From positions 1 through 64,000 of the forward strand of contig NZ_LMHZ01000004.1 of the NCBI RefSeq assembly GCF_001428545.1: a stretch of 64,000 nt of DNA. Reading direction: 5' to 3'. Source of the DNA: Noviherbaspirillum sp. Root189 (GTDB lineage: Bacteria; Pseudomonadota; Gammaproteobacteria; Burkholderiales; Burkholderiaceae_D). Positions 59,221-64,000 of the stretch are shown in pieces (within the stretch, counting starts at the first letter, position 1; each line of letters opens with the position of its first letter). The notes below the pieces were generated by a model. That model saw only the letters and a program-made list of their open reading frames with translations. It did not search any database and had not been told where the DNA came from. The translations under genes were made by a program, and so were the position numbers.

Positions 59221-60949
59221 AGACGTCAGATGGTTGTGAGTGTGCTGCCTTACGACTTTTCTTCGTGTCGAACATACGCACGTCGGCAATCCTCAGCAAG
59301 GCGTCGACGTCTTCACCGTCTTCGGGAAACAGCGCCCAGCCGATGGATGCGCCGACCTGTGCTGTACCGTGCGCAAGCGGCACGGGGGTTTCCACAGCCT
59401 CTCGTATTTTCTGTTCCGTCGCCATGACATCGACCGCGTCGGTAACACCTTTCAACAGAATGACAAATTCATCACCGCCATAACGCGCCACGACGTCAGT
59501 CACCCGAACCGATTCCCGCAATCGACTGGCCACGGTTACCAGCACCTTGTCTCCTGCATCGTGTCCGTACTGATCGTTGATTGCCTTGAAATGATCGAGG
59601 TCGATGAATAACAGCGCGAAACTGGGACGCTCGCCGCTGCGATGTTCAAGCTGCCTGCGCAAGATGGCGATCTGCGCAATCAGCGATGCGCGATTGAACA
59701 CTGCAGTCAGCTTGTCAATGCGCAGGTTGTGTTCCATTTCCGAGAATGACATGGCAAGCTGTCCGATTTCATCATGCCGTCGGATATTCAGCAAGGGGAG
59801 CGGCTCGCCGCTTCCCACCTTCTTGGCGGCCACCGTTAATTGGCGCAGATCCCGGAACACACGATCAAGAAGCGACAAGCCAAGGACCAATGCAATGGCA
59901 ACACAGAGAATGCCAATCAACAAAGCCTGGACGATGCTGTGCGCTACACCACCCATAAAGTCGCCACGCGGCACGCTGACGACAGTAATCCAGTCGAGCC
60001 CATATTGATGCCCAAGACGTGCCGCTGCAATTTCAGTATCCCCGGAGGAGAGAACGCTGGCCTTTACTGGCACGTGCTCGCCGGACTGCTGACCTTTTCT
60101 CCAAGCGAGAGCCTGGATGGTGGCTTCTCGGAGTTGTGGTGACAGCATGTCGGTGGCATGAATGCGTTCGACCACGGAACCGCCTGTCTTGAATGGAATA
60201 TCTTGCGTGGAGGTGGCAATCAGATATCCGTCTGCATCCATGACAAAGGCGGCTCCATGCTCGCTCACCGTCAGACCACGCATGAAATCGGTCAGCACCT
60301 TGAGGGTGACATCGGTGGCAAGAACCCCTGCAAAGATGCCTTCGCCGCGATAGACCGGTTTGGCCAGCGTAATGGTCGGTTCGCGTGAAGTGAAATCGTT
60401 ATACACCGGTGACCATACCGGACGCTTTTGCGCTGCTGCCGCCTGATACCACGGTCGACTGCGTGGATCGTAGGTATCGGTGCGCAGCACGCGGCTGCGG
60501 TCACCCGTTTGTGCAACGGCATAAACCTGCCTTCTAGCGGCACCGGGTTCGCGCAGGTAAAGCTCGACAAGATCGCGGCTGATGCGGTTGACCCCAATAA
60601 AGCGTCCATCCACGCCACCAAAATAGACATAGTTGCTGGCATCGATGAACAAGCCGCTTGCCATCCACAGGCGAGGCTCCAGTGATGGAATGCTGTCATC
60701 GAAGGGTTGGGGGCGCGGCAGCATGCGCGGGTCGGGATCAACGGCGTTGAGGGCCGTCAGGGCACCGGCGAGATGCCTTTCGGTTGCGTTGCCAATGCGG
60801 TCAACCATGTCTGTGACAACCCGCTGGGTCAACTCCTGTACTGCATCTTCGCCAGCCCGATAAGAGACAAGGGCAATGGCAGTCGAGACAAATACGACGA
60901 GCAGCACATAGGGCAGGGCCAGTTGTCGGCGTAAGGAGGTGCTGCGCAT
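59219..60949 (-). CDS. Membrane diguanylate cyclase with Cache sensor, HAMP and GGDEF
   Basis: 576 residues: a first transmembrane helix (about 12-30), a periplasmic dCache-like domain (DPRSRPWYQAA, PVYRGEGIFAGVLATDVTL), a second helix near residue 330-350, HAMP, then GGDEF. The active site is intact (RYGGDEF; FIDLDHFKAINDQYGHDAGD). The inhibitory I-site RxxD is present as RVTD five residues before GGDEF. It makes c-di-GMP in response to a small periplasmic ligand. It has no adjacent effector. Confidence 0.96.
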   Translation of the reverse strand: MRSTSLRRQLALPYVLLVVFVSTAIALVSYRAGEDAVQELTQRVVTDMVDRIGNATERHLAGALTALNAVDPDPRMLPRPQPFDDSIPSLEPRLWMASGLFIDASNYVYFGGVDGRFIGVNRISRDLVELYLREPGAARRQVYAVAQTGDRSRVLRTDTYDPRSRPWYQAAAAQKRPVWSPVYNDFTSREPTITLAKPVYRGEGIFAGVLATDVTLKVLTDFMRGLTVSEHGAAFVMDADGYLIATSTQDIPFKTGGSVVERIHATDMLSPQLREATIQALAWRKGQQSGEHVPVKASVLSSGDTEIAAARLGHQYGLDWITVVSVPRGDFMGGVAHSIVQALLIGILCVAIALVLGLSLLDRVFRDLRQLTVAAKKVGSGEPLPLLNIRRHDEIGQLAMSFSEMEHNLRIDKLTAVFNRASLIAQIAILRRQLEHRSGERPSFALLFIDLDHFKAINDQYGHDAGDKVLVTVASRLRESVRVTDVVARYGGDEFVILLKGVTDAVDVMATEQKIREAVETPVPLAHGTAQVGASIGWALFPEDGEDVDALLRIADVRMFDTKKSRKAAHSQPSDV

Positions 60950-61103
60950 GCTTTCTCAAAAATAAATATGACGGAAGAGCCGCCCTCTGCGCTACTACTT
61001 TCTGGATCAATTTCTACATAGGACGATTATATATCCACAAAGAAACAATTGTTACAAAGCAATTATTTGATTTATTTAGTTTATTGAATAAAACACATCT
61101 GGA

Positions 61104-61117
61104 TTGATATTTATCAA
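61104..61117. promoter_or_regulatory. Perfect FNR/ANR box
   Basis: TTGATATTTATCAA matches TTGAT-N4-ATCAA exactly. Its centre (61110.5) lies about 42 bp before the start predicted by a -10-like TTAAAT at 61142-61147, the spacing of a class II FNR-activated promoter. The lipoprotein gene starts at 61203. Confidence 0.7.
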
Positions 61118-61202
61118 AAACACAGCAGGCACTTACGTCAGTTAAATTTCTCCAACTGGCTGTGTACCTACTTACAACTATATTTTCTTGAGAGGAACCA
61201 GC

Positions 61203-61772
61203 ATGAAATATTCAGTATTGCTCGCGGCACTTGTCGCCACGTTGACCTTGGGTGCCTGCGATAAGAAAGACGCCGGTACCGCTGGCGCCAACGGCAGTAG
61301 CAGCAGCACCAGCAGCGCGGGGGCACCTTCCAGCACAGGCAGCACTGCTGGCGGCGCGACTGGCGGCGCAACCGGAAGTGCAGGCAGCGCTTCCAGCAGC
61401 AGCGGTGCCGATGCCGGTTCATCTGGCAGTACAGGCGCGGCAGGAAGCACTCCGAGCGCAAGCGGCGGCACAGCTGGGGGCAGCACAGACTCAACCGGTT
61501 CCGCAGGAGCAGCAGGCTCGACAGGCGCAACAGGCACCACACCGAGCGCCAGCACTCCAGGCAGCAGCGGTGGCACCAGTGGCACCGGTACTGCGGGCAG
61601 CTCCAGCGACACCTCCAGCAGCAGCGCAGGTGGTACAGCCGGTTCTTCTGGCAGTACTGGCGGCACAGCAGGCTCCAGCAGCTCGTCGACACCTAGTGCG
61701 ACACCAGGTGCAACCGGCAGCACTACGACTCCGTCCGGCGGTGCAGGCGGCTCCGCCAGCGGTTCGAAATAA
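61203..61772 (+). CDS. Ser/Gly/Ala/Thr-rich low-complexity lipoprotein
   Basis: The ATG at 61203 gives 189 residues; it is preceded by AGAGGAAC. Signal peptide and lipobox LTLGAC put the lipidated cysteine at residue 19, and Asp at +2 may retain it in the inner membrane by the E. coli rule. The remaining roughly 165 residues are almost entirely Ser, Gly, Ala and Thr with scattered Pro, in irregular short repeats such as GTAGSSG and SSSSAG. No domain is recognised. It may be a flexible surface linker or periplasmic filler. It sits behind an FNR box and a strong 3' hairpin. Confidence 0.8.
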   Translation: MKYSVLLAALVATLTLGACDKKDAGTAGANGSSSSTSSAGAPSSTGSTAGGATGGATGSAGSASSSSGADAGSSGSTGAAGSTPSASGGTAGGSTDSTGSAGAAGSTGATGTTPSASTPGSSGGTSGTGTAGSSSDTSSSSAGGTAGSSGSTGGTAGSSSSSTPSATPGATGSTTTPSGGAGGSASGSK

Positions 61773-61793
61773 GCTTTCGGCTTATTCAGCTTG

Positions 61794-61834
61794 AACAAGC
61801 CGTGTCCCGGTCCCACGCCGGGGCACGGCTTGTT
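61794..61834 (+). terminator. Stem-loop after the lipoprotein gene
   Basis: AACAAGCCGTG/CACGGCTTGTT arms with an inner CCCGG/CCGGG stem. The T-run is weak. Confidence 0.7.
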
Positions 61835-61882
61835 GTAGGTATAAACCCGTTTGCTGCATCTTCTCCTCCCCTTTTGCCCTCC

Positions 61883-62767
61883 TCAAATATCTACCGCCTC
61901 TATCCTTAATTCGCCTCGCAGCATAGGCTTCACCAGAATTTTGTAAGTATCCACATCGAAGGCCCGTTTGGCCGCACGCTTGACTGGCGGCGTTCCCGGA
62001 GCGTGATCGATCGATCCGAGATAGGACCAGTGGTCGACGACATGCGTCTGTTTCCAGCCGTCGCACTCTTCGACAATACCCATCGCGCCCTCATAAGGCC
62101 AGACCAGGATGCGCATATCGTTGAGCGCGACTTTCAATCGCCGGTAATGTTCCTGCATGGGCTCTGCCCCGATACACGCACCAAGACAACGTGAAATCTG
62201 CCGCGCAAAACAGGCGCGCCCGTGTACAGCGGTTTCCAGTCCGGTCAATGCGGGACACAGCATCTGCATTTCCACGATCTCGCGCAACTTGTCCTGCGCA
62301 GCCCTGCGTGTAGCGAACAGTCCGTAGAGATCAGCGGTGCGTGCAAAGTCATGGTCACGTGCATAAACAATTTCCGGTATCGACTTGATGCTTGGCCCAA
62401 GACGCAACGTACACATTTCCCGCGTGCGACGTAATTTCTTGTTATGCAGCGGCTGCAGTTCCTTGATCAGGCGCGACTCCAGCAGCAGCGCACCGATATC
62501 GCCAGCGGTTCGCCTGAACTCGATGTAACTGCTCTGCTGCAGCATGCGAGCCTCTTCCGGAGTCCGCAAATGCGACAGCACCCTGGTGCGAATGTTGATG
62601 CTCTTGCCAATGTAAAGAGGCCGGTCCTTATCATCGCGAAAAATGTAAATGCCCGGCCTGGACGGCAATGCATCGAGACTGGCGCGATCGATATGGTGCG
62701 GATATTCAAAGCTGTCGGCAGGATTAGGCTTGATCAGCAGGCCAACTGAAGTGACACGGGGTTGCAT
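61883..62767 (-). CDS. cho: Excinuclease Cho (UvrC-like GIY-YIG endonuclease)
   Basis: 294 residues, near the length of E. coli Cho (295). The GIY-YIG N-terminal domain is complete: SRPGIYIFRDD, LYIGKSINIRTRVLSHL, and the catalytic Glu in LLLESRLIKELQP. The C-terminal cysteines (LCPALTGLE..GRACFARQISRCLGACIG) recall UvrC. It makes the 3' incision in nucleotide excision repair, and cho is SOS-controlled in E. coli. The shared LexA box upstream supports that here. Confidence 0.93.
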   Translation of the reverse strand: MQPRVTSVGLLIKPNPADSFEYPHHIDRASLDALPSRPGIYIFRDDKDRPLYIGKSINIRTRVLSHLRTPEEARMLQQSSYIEFRRTAGDIGALLLESRLIKELQPLHNKKLRRTREMCTLRLGPSIKSIPEIVYARDHDFARTADLYGLFATRRAAQDKLREIVEMQMLCPALTGLETAVHGRACFARQISRCLGACIGAEPMQEHYRRLKVALNDMRILVWPYEGAMGIVEECDGWKQTHVVDHWSYLGSIDHAPGTPPVKRAAKRAFDVDTYKILVKPMLRGELRIEAVDI

Positions 62768-62845
62768 GAAGGGTAATAGAGACTGGAGAAGTAAGAAGGC
62801 AGATCAATCACATGACAAATTTGACTAAGCAGCCTTGAAATTTTA

Positions 62846-62861
62846 CTGTATATTTGTACAG
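62846..62861. promoter_or_regulatory. LexA (SOS) box between cho and imuA
   Basis: CTGTATATTTGTACAG fits CTGT-N8-ACAG exactly, flanked by TA on both sides (TACTGT...ACAGTA). It lies 79 bp from the cho start and 48 bp from the imuA start, so it can control both divergent genes. Confidence 0.88.
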
Positions 62862-62908
62862 TATAAATTGATGACAAGCATCACAGGAAAGAATACTAGG
62901 AGGCCGGG

Positions 62909-63700
62909 ATGCCCGTAATAGTTTCCGCCATTTCGCAGTCAAATGAATCCACCATCCGTACATTTCCCCATGCCGTCTGGAAAGCCGACCAGATGGGCTC
63001 CTGTCAGACTCCGGTTACCACCAGCGGTTATCCGGTGCTTGACCAGGAATTGCCGAATGGTGGATGGCCGAAGGCCTCGTTGATTGAATTGTTGATGCAA
63101 CAACCCGGTATTGGTGAAATGCGCTTGCTCCGCCCTGCTTTTCAGACAATCAGCCGGAAACGCCGCATCGCTTTGGTACAACCACCCTACATGCCGCAGA
63201 TTGCCGCCTGGGCGGGATGGGGACTGCCGGTGGATAGCCTTATCTGGATCAAGACCACGCGCAGTGCCGACGCCTTGTGGAGTGCGGAACAAATCCTGCG
63301 CAACGGCAGTTGTGGCGCCCTGCTTTTCTGGCAGTCGCATGTGCGTACCGAATCGCTGCGCCGTCTGCATCTGGCCGCACAGGGAAGCGATATCCTGTTC
63401 TGGATGATGCGTCCGCTTGCCTGCGCAGAGGATGCCTCGCCAGCGCCGTTGCGGCTGGCGCTGCGTCCGGCACATGACGGCATCTGCATTGATATCGTCA
63501 AGCGACGCGGCCCCCGACGCGATGAGCCCTTGCACGTGCCAATGGATGACATGGCATCTCCGGCGTCCCTATCGGTTTTGACTCAGCTGCCTGCAGCTCC
63601 GCGCTCCGGACCGGCAAGACAGATGGTTGCGCAAACGTCCGCATCCGCTCCGGTAGAAACCTCTGCCTATCCCTTATACCAATCCCAACCTGTAACCTGA
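62909..63700 (+). CDS. imuA: SOS mutagenesis protein ImuA (RecA/SulA-like)
   Basis: 263 residues with a good AGGAGG ribosome site at 62898-62903. The SulA/RecA-like core has YPVLDQELPNGGWPKASLIE and the LFWQSHVRTESLRRLHLAA segment. It supports ImuB/DnaE2 translesion synthesis after DNA damage. The last residues (LYQSQPVT and the stop) are coded by a palindromic repeat, so the natural C-terminus appears altered. imuB begins 179 bp later. Confidence 0.92.
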   Translation: MPVIVSAISQSNESTIRTFPHAVWKADQMGSCQTPVTTSGYPVLDQELPNGGWPKASLIELLMQQPGIGEMRLLRPAFQTISRKRRIALVQPPYMPQIAAWAGWGLPVDSLIWIKTTRSADALWSAEQILRNGSCGALLFWQSHVRTESLRRLHLAAQGSDILFWMMRPLACAEDASPAPLRLALRPAHDGICIDIVKRRGPRRDEPLHVPMDDMASPASLSVLTQLPAAPRSGPARQMVAQTSASAPVETSAYPLYQSQPVT

Positions 63701-63850
63701 CAAATGAGATCGATGGATTTTTTCGACTGGCAAGGCGCAGGAGGGGTCAATAGCCTTGCTATTGGTGAAGAGTGCAACGCAGCCAGGCGGCTCGGCGCCC
63801 CCGGAAAAAGACACGATGTCATGCTGCGTTATGGGTTGGGATTGGCATTA
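63674..63850 (+). repeat. MITE-like palindromic repeat, copy B (most complete)
   Basis: Terminal inverted repeats TTATACCAATCCCAACCT and (reverse complement of the right end) TAATGCCAATCCCAACCC. It keeps the internal TGAGATCGATGG block, inner hairpin GTCAATAGC-CTT-GCTATTG and GGCGCCCCCGGAAAAAGAC. It spans the 3' end of imuA and most of the imuA-imuB gap. Confidence 0.9.
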
Positions 63851-63879
63851 ACTCCTGACTGAGCGGCGGCGATTCCCTT

Positions 63880-64000
63880 ATGCGCTCTTGGATAAGCGTA
63901 CGTCTACCGCTATTACCGCTCGAGGCCATCAGGCCACGCTGGAGCGATCCTGGCAAGTATGTGATCGTCGACCGCGAATATGTCATTGCCATGAGCCCGC
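63880..64000 (+). CDS. imuB: Y-family polymerase-like protein ImuB (N-terminal part only)
   Basis: An open frame from ATG 63880 to the window edge: MRSWISVRLPLLPLEAIRPR then VIVDREYVIAMSP. The W-I-x-x-x-L-P-x-L-P-L-E pattern is the usual ImuB start. ImuB is a catalytically inactive DinB relative that links ImuA and DnaE2 at the beta clamp. Only 40 codons are present, and no strong ribosome site is visible. The repeat insertion upstream may reduce coupling to imuA. Confidence 0.82.
   Translation, partial: MRSWISVRLPLLPLEAIRPRWSDPGKYVIVDREYVIAMSP

Noticed and set aside
61168-61816. Long minus-strand and alternative-frame ORFs opposite the lipoprotein gene
   Set aside because: They translate to monotonous Cys/Arg/Trp- or Val/Pro/Leu-rich strings, the expected shadow of a GC-rich Ser/Gly/Ala repeat.
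1-64000. CRISPR array, prophage, integron or transposase
   Set aside because: No regularly spaced direct repeats, phage structural genes, integrase or transposase frames were seen on either strand.

Overview
This 64-kb window is an ordinary chromosomal stretch of a betaproteobacterium of the order Burkholderiales, most likely family Oxalobacteraceae (Herminiimonas / Janthinobacterium-like). The basis is the gene order tig-clpP-clpX-lon-hupB-tRNA-ppiD, the msrB-yciB-bolA-ppiC run, the lplT/alr/radA arrangement, the hpnCDE squalene cassette and a moderately GC-rich base composition. The genus is inferred from gene content and style; no 16S gene is present.

Layout. (1) 1-6331, minus strand: the start of a LivH-type ABC permease, two tandem paralogous LivK-type binding proteins, an AMP-forming acyl-CoA ligase, an HD-domain protein and a class II aldolase. 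A near-identical palindromic operator lies in front of both the permease and the ligase. (2) 6532-11015, plus strand: a Crp/Fnr-family regulator overlapping selO, then msrB, yciB, bolA and a secreted parvulin. (3) 11358-28233: purL, an amidase, an MDR oxidoreductase with a divergent LysR regulator, a tightly packed dadA/LhgO-like/nnr/EamA run, a LolD-like ATPase sharing its start with divergent tesA, then ppiD and two tRNAs. (4) 28234-35042, minus strand: hupB, lon, clpX, clpP, tig and tRNA-Leu, a protein quality-control block. (5) 35246-42717: an RND efflux pair with a TetR-type operator, divergent from hpnC-hpnD-hpnE (squalene synthesis). (6) 42817-50574: radA, alr, lplT, DUF1853, a family 4 uracil-DNA glycosylase, rimI, tsaB, a YjfB-like small protein and a thioredoxin-like protein. 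(7) 50778-60949: an orphan Tat-exported molybdopterin oxidoreductase subunit, MarC, a Doc/Fic relative with a degenerate motif, a TSUP exporter, a haloacid dehalogenase, LysR, cspA, a RecQ-type helicase and a diguanylate cyclase. (8) 61203-64000: a low-complexity lipoprotein behind a perfect FNR box, then an SOS module with cho and imuA-imuB divergent around a perfect LexA box.

The most unusual thread is a family of roughly 160-180 bp MITE-like palindromic repeats: three good copies, one decayed copy and one isolated end. They sit at gene 3' ends. One copy supplies the last codons and stop of imuA and separates it from imuB. No CRISPR array, prophage, transposase gene or rRNA operon was seen.
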